Source: Shinella lacus
GTDB lineage: Bacteria > Pseudomonadota > Alphaproteobacteria > Rhizobiales > Rhizobiaceae
Length of the DNA: 64,000 nucleotides
Reading direction: 5' to 3'
Assembly: GCF_010994755.1 (NCBI RefSeq)
Contig: NZ_WHSB02000020.1
Location: 1 to 64,000, forward strand
Each line of letters starts with the position of its first letter. Within the stretch, counting starts at the first letter, position 1. Below the pieces are notes generated by a model. That model ran no database searches. It saw only the letters and a program-made list of their open reading frames with translations, and was not told the origin of the DNA. Shown one piece after another: positions 15,789-24,285 of this stretch. The position numbers were made by a program, and so were the translations under genes.

Positions 15789-15818
15789 TTTGGACGGAAG
15801 ATCGAGCCCCCGTCCAAA
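15789..15818. repeat. Inverted repeat upstream of the NodT gene
   Basis: TTTGGACGG, 12-nt loop, CCGTCCAAA: perfect 9-bp arms. The T-rich tract is on the wrong side for a terminator of either strand, so an operator or 5'-leader hairpin of the NodT transcript is more likely. Confidence 0.4.
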
Positions 15819-16212
15819 AAAGAATGGTCCCACAACGTTTTTTCCCCGCTTCCCTGAAGGGGTGTGTCCGCCGTGCAACTGGGGCAATTGCTCCAGCGTC
15901 GCACCTTTGCTCGTTTAGCGGAAGATTCCGATTTTGAACGCCCCGCCAGGTTGCGCCACGGCATTTCCCCGGAATATCCGTCTTCGCGACATATTTTCCT
16001 GAAAAATGCTGCAAGCGCGAACATTATTTTGCGATTCGAATTGTCACACAAATTCGGCAGTAATTTTTTCCAAAATTATGCCGATTCCATTGACAAAGAA
16101 GGGAGAGCTGATTATGTGTTTGAGCATCGCATGAGGACCGCATGCGTTTCCCCCGGTCCACACTCTGGAGCCTTCATTTCAAGGTTCCAGCGCCAACAAG
16201 AGGGAGTGTGTC
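15819..16212. promoter_or_regulatory. AT-rich control region and structured leader before small ORFs
   Basis: No larger gene is credible here. It contains a hairpin around 16054-16085 (CGGCA-g-TAATTTT / AAAATTA-TGCCG), a perfect -35 TTGACA at 16090-16095 with a 17-nt spacer to TATGTG (16113-16118), and a two-helix leader at 16159-16210 whose 3' arm overlaps the Shine-Dalgarno of the next small ORF. Confidence 0.5.
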
Positions 16213-16308
16213 ATGTACAATATCAACTGCATCGCCTCCGTGCGTGTGGCGTACTCCTGTCGTGAAACGATTACAGGGAAAGCGCATACGGCCCTCCGCC
16301 GAATGTGA
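16213..16308 (+). CDS. Putative 31-aa small ORF with sequestered ribosome-binding site
   Basis: MYNINCIASVRVAYSCRETI plus eleven residues. GAGGGAG lies at ideal distance from the ATG, stronger than most sites in this window. The same bases can pair with an upstream CACACTC, so translation may be structure-controlled. It lies 69 nt upstream of another small gene, so a leader-peptide role is possible. The peptide has no recognised motif. Confidence 0.35.
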   Translation: MYNINCIASVRVAYSCRETITGKAHTALRRM

Positions 16309-16377
16309 GTTGGTTTCCCTCTTCGAATTAAGCGCAAATGAGAATTGGCTGTGCCCTCGGGTACGGCAGGAGTTGTT

Positions 16378-16596
16378 ATGCAAAAGCAGGTTATCGAAAT
16401 CGGTGGTGAGGCCGTCGGCGTTGTCGTTCCCGATGAGGATCGACTGAAGTTCGTCGCGGTCAAATATTCCGTGTGGGATCTGGATTCCCAGCGCTTCTCG
16501 TCGGCAGACGAAGTGCGCGTGGCGATCCGCCGTCTCCTCAGTGATCCGTCCGCCTCGGCGCGGGCGCGGTCCCCGGCCAATATTGTGGCCGCCTGA
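16378..16596 (+). CDS. Small conserved-type hypothetical protein (72 aa)
   Basis: MQKQVIEIGGEAVGVVVPDEDRLKFVAVKYSVWDLDSQRFSS continues to a basic tail. The N-terminal half looks like a short beta domain (IGGEAVGVVVPD; KFVAVKYSVWDLD). It has a perfect AGGAG 7 nt before the ATG and is followed by a terminator, so it is a genuine small gene. Similar short proteins are frequent in rhizobia, but the function is unknown. Confidence 0.6.
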   Translation: MQKQVIEIGGEAVGVVVPDEDRLKFVAVKYSVWDLDSQRFSSADEVRVAIRRLLSDPSASARARSPANIVAA

Positions 16597-16640
16597 ACCC
16601 GGATTCTGAACGATCTGGCGCCATTCGCGCCGATCATCGG

Positions 16641-16676
16641 CCGGCCTCGCTCGACAGCGGGGCCGGTCTTGTTTTG
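16641..16676 (+). terminator. Rho-independent terminator
   Basis: CCGGCCTCGCT / AGCGGGGCCGG stem with one mismatch and a short loop, followed by tcttgtttt, about 45 nt after the 72-aa gene. Confidence 0.7.
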
Positions 16677-16754
16677 TAGACAGTCCATTCACCGGCCATC
16701 CGCTGGCGCGCGCTGCCAAATCCTGCTTGTGTGCCTCCCGAAAGGAGGTGCTCC

Positions 16755-18311
16755 ATGACAAGCGGCATCCATCACATCACGGCGATCACCCGGAAAATCC
16801 AGGCGAATGTCGATTTCTACGTGGGTTTCCTCGGCCTCCGGCTCGTCAAGCGGACGGCGGGTTACGAGGATGCCGACCAGCTCCACCTGATTTACGGCGA
16901 TGCGGTCGCGAGCCCCGGCTCGTTGGTCACCTTCCTTGCCTGGGAGGATGGCTCCCCCGGCCGCGTCGGGCTCGGCCAGCCGTCGGAGATTGCGCTGTCC
17001 ATCCGCCCGGACGCGATCGGCTTCTGGCTGACGCGCGCGCTGACCTACAATATCGCGCTCACCGGGCCGTCGCAGGAATTCGGCGAACCCGTGCTGCGGC
17101 TGAAGGATCCGGACGGCATCATCGTGAAGCTCGTCGGCGAGGCGGATGTCGAAGGGCCGGCGCCGCACATCACGAAGGACATTGTGGCCGCGGACGCCGT
17201 TCAGCGCATCCGCGGTGCGACGATCCTGTCGGAAAAGCCGGCGGAGACGGCGGCCTTCATCGCCGGGCATTTCGGTTTTCGCACGGTCGCCGAGGCGAGC
17301 GGCATCACCCGGCTTGCGGGGGAGGTGGGCGACGTGCTCGACATTCGCAATGCCAGCGGCTTCTGGACCTCGGCGCCCGGCACCGGCACGATCGATCATA
17401 TCGCGCTGAGGGCGCCGGATTTGGCCGCCGTGGAAGCGGTCGCCGCCCGGCTTGCCGCGGAAGACGTGGGCGATACCAACATGCACGACCGGAAATATTT
17501 CTACTCGCTCTATGTTCGCGAGCCCGGCGGTTCGCTCATCGAATATGCGACGGACGGCCCCGGCATGACCGTGGACGAGCCGTTGGAGACGCTTGGCAGC
17601 GCGCTGTTCGTGCCCCGGCATTTCCGGACCGATCCGGATGATGTCCGGGCGCGGCTTCCGCAGTTTTCGCTGCCGGGGGAAGAGCGCATGCGCGAGCGCG
17701 ACCTGCCGTTCGTGCACCGGCTGCACCGCCCGGACGATCCGGACGGCACCACCATCGTGCTGCTGCACGGCACCGGCGGCAACGAGACGAGCCTGCTGCC
17801 CTTCGGCGCAAGGCTGGCGCCGCGTGCGGCATTGCTCAGCCCGCGCGGGCGCAGTTTCGATGAGGGCGTTCCGCGGTTCTTCCGCCGGCTGACCGCTCTC
17901 ACCTTCGACCAGAAGGACATTGCCGGTGAAGCGGAAGCCTTCGCCGCCTTCATGGAGGAGGCGAATGCGGCTTACGGGCTCGATCCGGCGAAAACGCTGT
18001 TCGTCGGTTATTCGAACGGGGCGAACATGATCGGCGCAGTCATGCAGCTCTATCCGGGCGTCATCCGCAACGCCGTGCTGCTGCGGGGCATGAACGTGCT
18101 GGAAAGCCGGCCCGAGATCGACCTTTCGGGCACGAATGTGCTGATGCTCACCGGTGAATCGGACCCCTACGGCGCCCATGCCACCGAACTCGAAGCGCGT
18201 CTGAAAGCGGCCGGTGCCTCGGTCGAAAACACTCTGCTCGCCGCCGGCCACGATATCGGCGCGGCCGATGCGGAACTGGCCAAGGCCTACAAGGAGCGGA
18301 TCATCGGTTGA
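16755..18311 (+). CDS. Fused VOC ring-cleaving dioxygenase / alpha-beta hydrolase
   Basis: A 518-residue two-domain enzyme. Residues 1-315 form a MhqO/MhqA-type glyoxalase-fold dioxygenase with two VOC modules; the metal triad fits GIHHITAIT (His), GTIDHIALRAPD (His) and SLIEYATDGPG (Glu). Residues about 320-518 form an MhqD/YfhR-like serine hydrolase: LLHGTGGNET oxyanion loop, nucleophile in VGYSNGAN, Asp in ESDPYG, His in AAGHDIG. In Bacillus these two activities are separate genes of the methylhydroquinone-resistance regulon. The ATG has a near-perfect AAAGGAGGTG. It is convergent with an FMN reductase and a second such dioxygenase. Confidence 0.85.
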   Translation: MTSGIHHITAITRKIQANVDFYVGFLGLRLVKRTAGYEDADQLHLIYGDAVASPGSLVTFLAWEDGSPGRVGLGQPSEIALSIRPDAIGFWLTRALTYNIALTGPSQEFGEPVLRLKDPDGIIVKLVGEADVEGPAPHITKDIVAADAVQRIRGATILSEKPAETAAFIAGHFGFRTVAEASGITRLAGEVGDVLDIRNASGFWTSAPGTGTIDHIALRAPDLAAVEAVAARLAAEDVGDTNMHDRKYFYSLYVREPGGSLIEYATDGPGMTVDEPLETLGSALFVPRHFRTDPDDVRARLPQFSLPGEERMRERDLPFVHRLHRPDDPDGTTIVLLHGTGGNETSLLPFGARLAPRAALLSPRGRSFDEGVPRFFRRLTALTFDQKDIAGEAEAFAAFMEEANAAYGLDPAKTLFVGYSNGANMIGAVMQLYPGVIRNAVLLRGMNVLESRPEIDLSGTNVLMLTGESDPYGAHATELEARLKAAGASVENTLLAAGHDIGAADAELAKAYKERIIG

Positions 18312-18315
18312 CGAA

Positions 18316-18348
18316 AAAAGGGCGCGCCGGGAAACCGGCGCACCCTTC
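18316..18348. terminator. Convergent (bidirectional) terminator
   Basis: Stem GGGCGCGCCGG / CCGGCGCACCC with gaaa loop and a left-hand A-run, giving a U-tract for the minus-strand FMN reductase transcript; it also lies just after the fused-enzyme stop. Confidence 0.7.
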
Positions 18349-18366
18349 TGATTCGTGCTGCTCCGT

Positions 18367-18924
18367 CTATCGCTTGTAATCCGCGACGAAGGCCGAAAAG
18401 CCGGCGACGAAATCGCGGAGCTTCTTTTCCGTCGCCTCGTCGGCGATTTTACCGTCCTGAATGACCGTTCCGGCGCGCGACACCATCAGCTTGGCGCCGA
18501 ACCACGGCACGGTGCCGAGCGTGCGCATCACCGGCAGCCAGGCTTCCTGCGAGAGAAGCGTGCCGAAATTGCCGGGCGAGGCGCCGGTAATGGCAAAGGG
18601 TTTTCCGCCGAAGACGCGGCCGATATCGGCGGAGGGGCGGCTCATCCAGTCGATGGCGTTCTTGAAGACGCCGGGAATGCCGTTGTTGTATTCCGGGGTG
18701 AAGAGCAGCACACCATCGGCCGCCGCGACCTGGTCCTTCAGCCGCGCCACCGCCTCGGGGATGCCCTCGGCCGCCTCGACGTCGCCGTCATAGAGCGGAA
18801 TGCCGTGGATCGAGCCTTCGACGATGTCCACGCCGTCGGGCGCCATGGTCAGCGCCGCGCGCAGCAGCGCCGTGTTGAGGGAGCCCTTGCGCAGGCTTCC
18901 CGAGATGGCCACCAGTTTCGTCAT
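18367..18924 (-). CDS. NADPH-dependent FMN reductase-family protein (185 aa)
   Basis: Flavodoxin-like fold. GSLRKGSLNTALLRAA binds the FMN phosphate and TPEYNNGIPGVFKNAIDWMSRP is the family signature, as in ArsH/ChrR/azoreductase-like quinone and metal reductases. The ATG follows GAGGAGA. Between two ring-cleaving dioxygenases, a quinone-reductase role fits: two-electron reduction to hydroquinone, then ring opening. That pathway role is inference. Confidence 0.85.
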   Translation of the reverse strand: MTKLVAISGSLRKGSLNTALLRAALTMAPDGVDIVEGSIHGIPLYDGDVEAAEGIPEAVARLKDQVAAADGVLLFTPEYNNGIPGVFKNAIDWMSRPSADIGRVFGGKPFAITGASPGNFGTLLSQEAWLPVMRTLGTVPWFGAKLMVSRAGTVIQDGKIADEATEKKLRDFVAGFSAFVADYKR

Positions 18925-18951
18925 CCGACTTCTCCTCTTGATAGCAGGCAT

Positions 18952-18989
18952 AAAAAACCCCGGCGGACCGTTTGTCACGCCGGGGTTTT
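18952..18989. terminator. Terminator between dioxygenase and FMN reductase genes
   Basis: AAAACCCCGGC ... GCCGGGGTTTT, symmetric with A and T runs, so it can work in both directions. It would attenuate read-through from the upstream dioxygenase gene into the reductase gene. Confidence 0.65.
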
Positions 18990-18996
18990 ATCCGAG

Positions 18997-19950
18997 TTAG
19001 GCGAGCGGCTTCAGCCGGGCCTCGATCTGCGCGCGGCGCGGCTCCAGGAAGGGCGGCAGCGACAGGCTTTCGCCAAGTGTTTCGAGCGGCTCATCGACGG
19101 CAAAGCCCGGGCCGTCGGTGGCGATCTCGAACAGGATACCGTTCGGCTCGCGGAAATAGAGCGAGCGGAAGTAGAAGCGCTCGACCTCGCCGCTGGAGGG
19201 TAGGCGGAAGCCGCGCAGGCGCTCCGTCCAGGCATGCAGGGCCTCCTCGTCCGGCGCACGGAAAGCGACGTGGTGCACGGCGCCGGCGCCCTGGTGTGCG
19301 GCCGGCAGGTCCGGCTCGACGGCGACATGCAGCTCGGCGGCCGGGCCGCCTTCGCCCATAGAGAACACGTGCACGTCACCGGCACCTTCCGGGTTCGGAT
19401 AGGTCGAGGTCTCCGTCATGTTCATGACCTGCACCAGCACGGTCTGCGTGTTGCGGATGTCCGGCACGCTGAGCGTGATGGGGCCGAGGCCCTTGATCTG
19501 GTGTTCGGCTGGAACCGGGCTCTTGTCCCACGGGTTGGACGGCGCGCCGGCATCGTCGACGACGAAGCGGAGGCGCTGGCCTTCGCCATCCTCGAAATCG
19601 AGCGTGGCGCGGCCGCCGACATCGCGGATCTCGCCGGCGCGGACCTTCAATTCGGCAAACCGGGCCTTCCACCATTCGAGCGTGGCGAGGCTTGCGATGC
19701 GCAGGCCGGTGCGCGCGATGCTGTGCGTGCCGCGCCGCTCGTGGCCCACCGGCCAGTCGAAGAAGGTGAGGTCGGTGCCGGGCGAGGCGAGCCCGTCGGC
19801 ATAGAAGAGATGGTAGGCGCTCGTATCGTCCTGGTTGACGGTCTTCTTGACGAGGCGCAGGCCCAGCACCTGCGTGTAGAAGCGCAGGTTCTCCGGCGCA
19901 TTCGCGGTGATCGCGGTCAGGTGGTGGATGCCTGTGAGCTGTAGAGTCAT
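18997..19950 (-). CDS. VOC-family ring-cleaving dioxygenase (MhqO/MhqA-like)
   Basis: A 317-residue two-module glyoxalase/bleomycin-resistance-fold dioxygenase. Probable metal ligands: His in GIHHLTAIT, His in [12 protein letters not shown], Glu in [13 protein letters not shown]. It has the family hallmark [14 protein letters not shown] and ends with an [13 protein letters not shown] segment. It is the stand-alone paralogue of the N-terminal domain of the fused enzyme 0.7 kb away. The start has GAGGAG at good spacing. A TGTTCA-N7-TGAACA element lies about 125-140 nt upstream. Confidence 0.9.
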   Translation of the reverse strand: MTLQLTGIHHLTAITANAPENLRFYTQVLGLRLVKKTVNQDDTSAYHLFYADGLASPGTDLTFFDWPVGHERRGTHSIARTGLRIASLATLEWWKARFAELKVRAGEIRDVGGRATLDFEDGEGQRLRFVVDDAGAPSNPWDKSPVPAEHQIKGLGPITLSVPDIRNTQTVLVQVMNMTETSTYPNPEGAGDVHVFSMGEGGPAAELHVAVEPDLPAAHQGAGAVHHVAFRAPDEEALHAWTERLRGFRLPSSGEVERFYFRSLYFREPNGILFEIATDGPGFAVDEPLETLGESLSLPPFLEPRRAQIEARLKPLA

Positions 19951-20328
19951 GATGAAACTCCTCCTCGGAAACGTCCGGGGCGTTCTGGTGCGTACCCCGA
20001 TAGCGGGGCCTTGCGTCGAGGTGAATATCGCCCCTCGCATGGGCTGTCGGAAGACCGGGCCGGGCGAACGGATTGTTCACTTTTCCTGAACACCTTTTCC
20101 GTTCGCAGCGCCGCCGGGCCGAAGCGCCGTGTTCTATAGAGCGTTCTTCCTCCCTTTCTGTTCCATTATGAGTTCATTCGAATTTTATCGTTTCATAAAC
20201 CAAGGCTCGCTTACGCTGCCGCCCTGCGAAATGACTTCGTCTTCTGCTCCGCCGCGTCCGCCGGCATGTCCCGCCATTTCCGATGATTGCCGCTACGGAT
20301 TTTCCGCACGGATGCGAGGAGACGATTG
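19951..20328. promoter_or_regulatory. Divergent control region, dioxygenase / chemoreceptor
   Basis: No gene seen. It contains the perfect inverted repeat TGTTCA-cttttcc-TGAACA at 20074-20092, a candidate repressor or activator site, and AT-rich sequence at 20155-20205 that probably holds the chemoreceptor promoter. Confidence 0.45.
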
Positions 20329-22647
20329 ATGCTGCCCAAGACTGCGACTGCCCGAAACATGTTCGCCATCGTGGCGGCCGGTGTTGCCACGACCGTCGCG
20401 ACGGCGGGCGTGCTGCTCTTCCTGTCCTACCGCGCCGTCGAGGAACGCTCGATTTCGGAAATGGTGAATGCCGCGGAGGCGAGCGCCGGCAAGGTGGAAA
20501 CCACCTTCGCGCAGGTCAAGACGCTGAGCTGGAACATGCGCTCTACGCTCGTCGCGATGAAAGAGGGCGGTGGAGCGAGCCGTGAAGTTTTCGATGGAAT
20601 GTTGAAGCGGCTGCTGCTGGACAACCCGATGGCTGTGGGTGTCTATACGGCCTGGGAACCAGAGGCCTTCGACGGCAAGGACGCCGAGTATACGAGCAAA
20701 CCCGGCCACGACGCTACCGGCCGCTATATTCCATACGCCATTCGGTCGAACGGCGGCACGGTAATCGAGAGGCTGGTCGACTACGACAAGCCGGGACCGG
20801 GCGACTATTACCAGGTGCCAAAGAAGACCGGCAAGGATTACCTCTCAGAGCCCTATATGTACAATGTCGGCGGCAAGGACACGCTGATGACGTCGTTCGT
20901 GGCGCCGCTCATGCTCGATGGCGCCTTCAAGGGGATGGCCGGTACCGACATTGCACTCGATGCGCTGGCGACCGATATCGCCAAGCTGAAGCCGCTGGGT
21001 GAGGGCTACGTCGCACTCTTGAGCAGCGGCGGCAGTATCGTCAGCCATCCGGACAGCGCAGCGCTCGGGAAGCCGTTGAAGGATTCCGGTCTTGACGCTG
21101 TTGCCTGGCAGCAGCTGATCGACAACCCCAGCAAGGCCTTTGAGGTCACGGATGAGACTGGCGTCGCCTCCATGAAGGTTGCCGTTCCTGTCAACTTGAA
21201 CCCCGGGTCAATCTGGTTCGTCGTCGTCTCTGTGCCGAAATCCGTTCTGTTCGCCAGTTTGTCGAACCTTGCTCTCACCTCCATCATGGTCATCGCCATT
21301 GCGGCGGGCCTGATGATCGCGATCGGCTGGGCGTTGGCCGCCCGCTTCCGCAAGCGGCTCGCCACCGTCATTACCGCGACGAGCGAAATCGCCGCTGGCC
21401 GTACCGATGTCGATCTCTCGGAATCCGAGCGCAAGGACGAAATCGGCGAAATGGCCCGCTCGCTCGCCGTGCTGCGCGATGCGACGCTTGCCAAGGTCCG
21501 CCTCGAAGGCGAGGCCGCGCAGAACCGTGCGCTCTCGGAAGAGGAGCGCCGCCACCGCGCCGAAGAAGCCGCCTTGCGCGAACAGGAGACGCGCATCGCC
21601 GTCGAGGCGTTGGCCGAAGGCCTGCAGAAGCTCGCCGATGGCGACATGACGCATCGCATCGAGCAGGCCTTTGCCGGTTCGCTCGATGAAGTCCGTCACG
21701 ATTTCAATGCCTCTGTGGAAAAGCTGCAATCGGCGCTTCGCTCCGTCGGCAGCAATGCCAATGCCATCCAGGCCGGCTCGGCGGAAATCCGCGCCGCCTC
21801 CGACGATCTCGCCAAGCGCACCGAACAGCAGGCGGCCTCCGTCGAAGAGACCGCAGCGGCGCTGGAGGAGACCACCACCTCGCTGAAGGACGCGACCAAG
21901 CGGGCGGAAGATGTCGGCCAGCTCGTCGAGCGCACCCGGGCAGGTGCCGAAAAGTCGGGCGACGTCGTGCGCCGGGCGGTGAGCGCCATGAGCGGCATCG
22001 AGAATTCCTCACGCGAAATCTCCAACATCATCGGCGTGATCGACGAGATCGCCTTCCAGACCAACCTGCTGGCGTTGAATGCCGGCGTTGAGGCTGCTCG
22101 CGCCGGTGAAGCCGGCAAGGGCTTTGCGGTCGTCGCACAGGAAGTGCGTGAACTGGCCCAGCGCTCGGCCAATGCGGCCAAGGAGATCAAGGCGCTCATC
22201 ACCAAGTCCGGCGAGCAGGTCAATCTCGGCGTGGCGCTGGTCGGCGAGACCGGCTCGTCGCTGTCTGAAATCGTCAATCAGGTGCAGGAGATCGACCAGA
22301 ATGTCGCGGCGATCGTGCGTTCGGCGCGCGAACAGTCGACCGGCCTCAACGAGATCAGCGCGGCGGTGAACTCCATCGACCAGGGCACGCAGAAGAACGC
22401 GGCCATGGTGGAAGAGCAGACCGCGGCAAGCCATGCGCTGGCGACGGAAGCCGCCGCCCTCAACAGCCTCATCTCGCAGTTTCGCCTGGCAACGGGTGCT
22501 GTCGCGGCCCGTCCGGTCGCCGCATCCTCCGCCGCACACCGCCCGGCCGCGTCCGGCGCACGGGCGCTCGGCAACAAGCTTACCCGCGCCTTCGGCGGCG
22601 GGCAGGCCGCCACGGCAGCGGCGGCGCAGGACTGGGAAGAATTCTGA
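20329..22647 (+). CDS. Methyl-accepting chemotaxis protein with periplasmic Cache domain
   Basis: A 772-residue receptor. TM1 about 11-33; a large periplasmic domain (about 35-300) of dCache_1 type ([18 protein letters not shown]..., [30 protein letters not shown]); TM2 about 310-332; HAMP, then a second HAMP-like helix pair; signalling hairpin [20 protein letters not shown] around residue 580. The C-terminus ends QDWEEF, matching the xWxxF type of CheR/CheB tether pentapeptide. Small organic ligands such as amino or organic acids are typical for this class; the actual ligand is unknown. Start supported by GAGGAGA. Confidence 0.92.
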   Translation: MLPKTATARNMFAIVAAGVATTVATAGVLLFLSYRAVEERSISEMVNAAEASAGKVETTFAQVKTLSWNMRSTLVAMKEGGGASREVFDGMLKRLLLDNPMAVGVYTAWEPEAFDGKDAEYTSKPGHDATGRYIPYAIRSNGGTVIERLVDYDKPGPGDYYQVPKKTGKDYLSEPYMYNVGGKDTLMTSFVAPLMLDGAFKGMAGTDIALDALATDIAKLKPLGEGYVALLSSGGSIVSHPDSAALGKPLKDSGLDAVAWQQLIDNPSKAFEVTDETGVASMKVAVPVNLNPGSIWFVVVSVPKSVLFASLSNLALTSIMVIAIAAGLMIAIGWALAARFRKRLATVITATSEIAAGRTDVDLSESERKDEIGEMARSLAVLRDATLAKVRLEGEAAQNRALSEEERRHRAEEAALREQETRIAVEALAEGLQKLADGDMTHRIEQAFAGSLDEVRHDFNASVEKLQSALRSVGSNANAIQAGSAEIRAASDDLAKRTEQQAASVEETAAALEETTTSLKDATKRAEDVGQLVERTRAGAEKSGDVVRRAVSAMSGIENSSREISNIIGVIDEIAFQTNLLALNAGVEAARAGEAGKGFAVVAQEVRELAQRSANAAKEIKALITKSGEQVNLGVALVGETGSSLSEIVNQVQEIDQNVAAIVRSAREQSTGLNEISAAVNSIDQGTQKNAAMVEEQTAASHALATEAAALNSLISQFRLATGAVAARPVAASSAAHRPAASGARALGNKLTRAFGGGQAATAAAAQDWEEF

Positions 22648-22674
22648 ACCTTCCCGCTCGGCTGACAAAACGAA

Positions 22675-22704
22675 GGCGGCCGGGTTGAACCGGGCCGCTT
22701 TTTT
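22675..22704 (+). terminator. Rho-independent terminator after chemoreceptor gene
   Basis: gcggcc-ggg / ccg-ggccgc stem with one mismatch, then TTTTTT. Confidence 0.85.
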
Positions 22705-22730
22705 GTTGGGCGGTGAAATACGCCCAAGTT

Positions 22731-22745
22731 TTGTGCGATGCACAA
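22731..22745. promoter_or_regulatory. Inverted repeat upstream of sigma-54 promoter
   Basis: TTGTGC-gat-GCACAA, perfect 6-bp arms, about 130 nt before the predicted sigma-54 start site, a typical distance for an enhancer-binding activator. It does not fit the NtrC or NifA consensus. Confidence 0.4.
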
Positions 22746-22842
22746 GAATTGGCCAGGATCGGAACAGGCTGCCGGCAACGGTGTTTGTTAGCTGCGCCTT
22801 TAGTAATATGAAATCATTTTTCTATTTTGCATCTCACTGACT

Positions 22843-22858
22843 TGGCACGCTTCCTGCT
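22843..22858 (+). promoter_or_regulatory. Sigma-54 (RpoN) promoter
   Basis: TGGCACG-cttc-CTGCT carries the invariant GG (22844-22845) and GC (22856-22857) with exactly ten bases between them and matches the rhizobial TGGCACG-N4-TTGC consensus except one base. No open gene starts nearby; a structured RNA element begins at the expected start site near 22869. Confidence 0.7.
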
Positions 22859-22868
22859 TCTCTCAGGC

Positions 22869-22982
22869 AGGTCCAGAGGGGACCGAGATAGAAGCGTCCA
22901 ACGAATGGCGCTCCGGTAAAGCCGCTGTGCAGCTTGATGAAAACCGTATGGTTTCGAAGCTGCCGGCGGCTTTCTTGTCTCT
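22869..22982 (+). ncRNA. Candidate sigma-54-dependent small RNA
   Basis: From the predicted start the sequence can form a 5' hairpin GGTCC-agagg-GGACC (22870-22884), a single-stranded middle, and a long 3' hairpin in which aaagccgctgtgcagctt (22918-22935) pairs with aagctgccggcggcttt (22957-22973), capped by an inner AAACC/GGTTT pair and followed by the U-rich tctt-gtct. This is the layout of a Rho-independently terminated small RNA of about 105-110 nt. No protein longer than a few residues is credible inside it. I do not recognise a known family. Confidence 0.5.
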
Positions 22983-23107
22983 GCCCATATGGTGCTGAAA
23001 AATATGATTTATTATATTTTTCTGTCTTAGCGCCTTGCCGATTGGCTTTTTTCAAAGGTTCCGCCACACTCGGCTGCGACAAGTTCAACATCTGGTGGTG
23101 CTGCGAC

Positions 23108-23155
23108 TTGTCAGTCTGATCTTCGCGATATAATGAGGACCCATATTAAATGGGT
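23108..23155 (+). promoter_or_regulatory. Promoter and operator of the two-adaptor RND operon
   Basis: TTGTCA (23108), a 15-nt spacer and a perfect TATAAT (23129-23134), followed immediately by the inverted repeat ACCCAT-attaa-ATGGGT (23139-23155). The repeat covers the expected start site, an arrangement typical of a repressor operator. No repressor gene is adjacent. Confidence 0.55.
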
Positions 23156-23178
23156 TATCTGCAAGGGTGGGGACGACA

Positions 23179-24285
23179 ATGCTGAGATCGCCGATTGTCT
23201 CGGGGCCGCGATCGCTGGTCCTGTCAGGCGGGATGCTGCTGGCCATGCTGGCGTTCTCCGTCACTGCCGGGCCGGCGCTTGCCGATAGCGCCGCACGGCC
23301 GGTGCATGTCGCGCCGGTCAAATTCCAGGAGCGCGAGCAGACGATCACCATTACGGGCGAAGTGGTCGCGCGGGTGGAAACCGATCTGTCCTTCCGCGTC
23401 GGCGGGCGCATCACCGGCTGGTTCGTCGATGTCGGCGCTGCGGTGAAGGAAGGCCAGGTGCTCGCCCGGCTCGACCCCGAGGAGCAGAGGGCAGATGTCG
23501 AAGCGGCGGAGGCCGGCGTGCGTGCCGCGGACGCGCAGCTCAAACTTGCCCGCACCAATTTCGACCGGCAGAAATCACTCCTGAACGACGGCATCAGCAC
23601 GCAGCGCGATTTCGACGATGCCGAGACGGCGCTGCGCACCGCGGAAAGTGCACGCGAGGCATCGATCGCCCAGCGCGACACGGCCAAGGAAGTGCTCTCC
23701 TATACGGAACTGCGCGCGCCGGCAGACGGCATCGTCACCGGTCGGCTTGCCGAAAGCGGCCAAGTGGCGCAGGCGGCGCAGACCATGTTCACCATCGCCG
23801 ACAATGGCCCGCGCGACGCGGTCTTCGAGGTCTACGAATCACTGTTCTTCTCGCAGCCCTCCGAGGACGGCGTGGTCATCACGCTGCTCAGCGACGACCG
23901 CGTGCGCACCGAGGGCAAGGTGCGTGAAGTCTCGCCGACCATCGATGCGGAGACCGGCACGGTGCGCGTCAAGATCGCCATGGCCGAGACGCCGCCGGAA
24001 ATGACGCTCGGCGCCTCCGTCGTCGGCGTCGGGTCGCTCGCGCCCCGGCGGGTGGCGGTCGTGCCCTGGCAGGCGCTCTCCGGCACCGATGGCAAGCCGG
24101 CGCTGTGGATCGTCGACAAGACGAACAACACGGTCGATCTGCGGCCGGTCGAGGTGCTGTCCTTCGAGACCGGCGCGGCGCTGATTTCGGGCGGCATCGA
24201 GGAGGGCGAGACCTACGTGTCCGATGGGACGAAGCTGCTCCGGCCCGGCCAGACCATCACCGCGACCGAAGGAGCCGCGCCATGA
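23179..24285 (+). CDS. RND efflux periplasmic adaptor (first)
   Basis: A 368-residue membrane fusion protein. Signal region residues about 10-38; biotinyl-lipoyl half-motif VGGRITGWFVDVGAAVKEGQVLARLDPEEQRADVE; helical hairpin (AEAGVRAADAQLKLARTNFDRQK...); beta-barrel (LSYTELRAPADGIVTGRLAESGQ); membrane-proximal domain to ATEGAAP. The ATG was preferred over a GTG four codons earlier because GGTGGGGAC is then at ribosome-binding distance. It overlaps the second adaptor by ATGA, so the genes are translationally coupled. Substrate unknown. Confidence 0.92.
   Translation: MLRSPIVSGPRSLVLSGGMLLAMLAFSVTAGPALADSAARPVHVAPVKFQEREQTITITGEVVARVETDLSFRVGGRITGWFVDVGAAVKEGQVLARLDPEEQRADVEAAEAGVRAADAQLKLARTNFDRQKSLLNDGISTQRDFDDAETALRTAESAREASIAQRDTAKEVLSYTELRAPADGIVTGRLAESGQVAQAAQTMFTIADNGPRDAVFEVYESLFFSQPSEDGVVITLLSDDRVRTEGKVREVSPTIDAETGTVRVKIAMAETPPEMTLGASVVGVGSLAPRRVAVVPWQALSGTDGKPALWIVDKTNNTVDLRPVEVLSFETGAALISGGIEEGETYVSDGTKLLRPGQTITATEGAAP

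Noticed and set aside
15864-16265. Open frame of 133 codons across the structured leader
   Set aside because: No Shine-Dalgarno, mixed composition, and it spans a promoter, hairpins and the start of a better-supported small ORF.
22731-22745. NtrC or NifA site for the sigma-54 promoter
   Set aside because: The dyad has GTGC-N3-GCAC order and spacing, unlike GCAC-N7-GTGC (NtrC) or TGT-N10-ACA (NifA).
22934-23119. 61-codon frame downstream of the sigma-54 promoter
   Set aside because: It starts inside the terminator-like hairpin, has no ribosome-binding site and an unusual Trp/Cys-rich composition.
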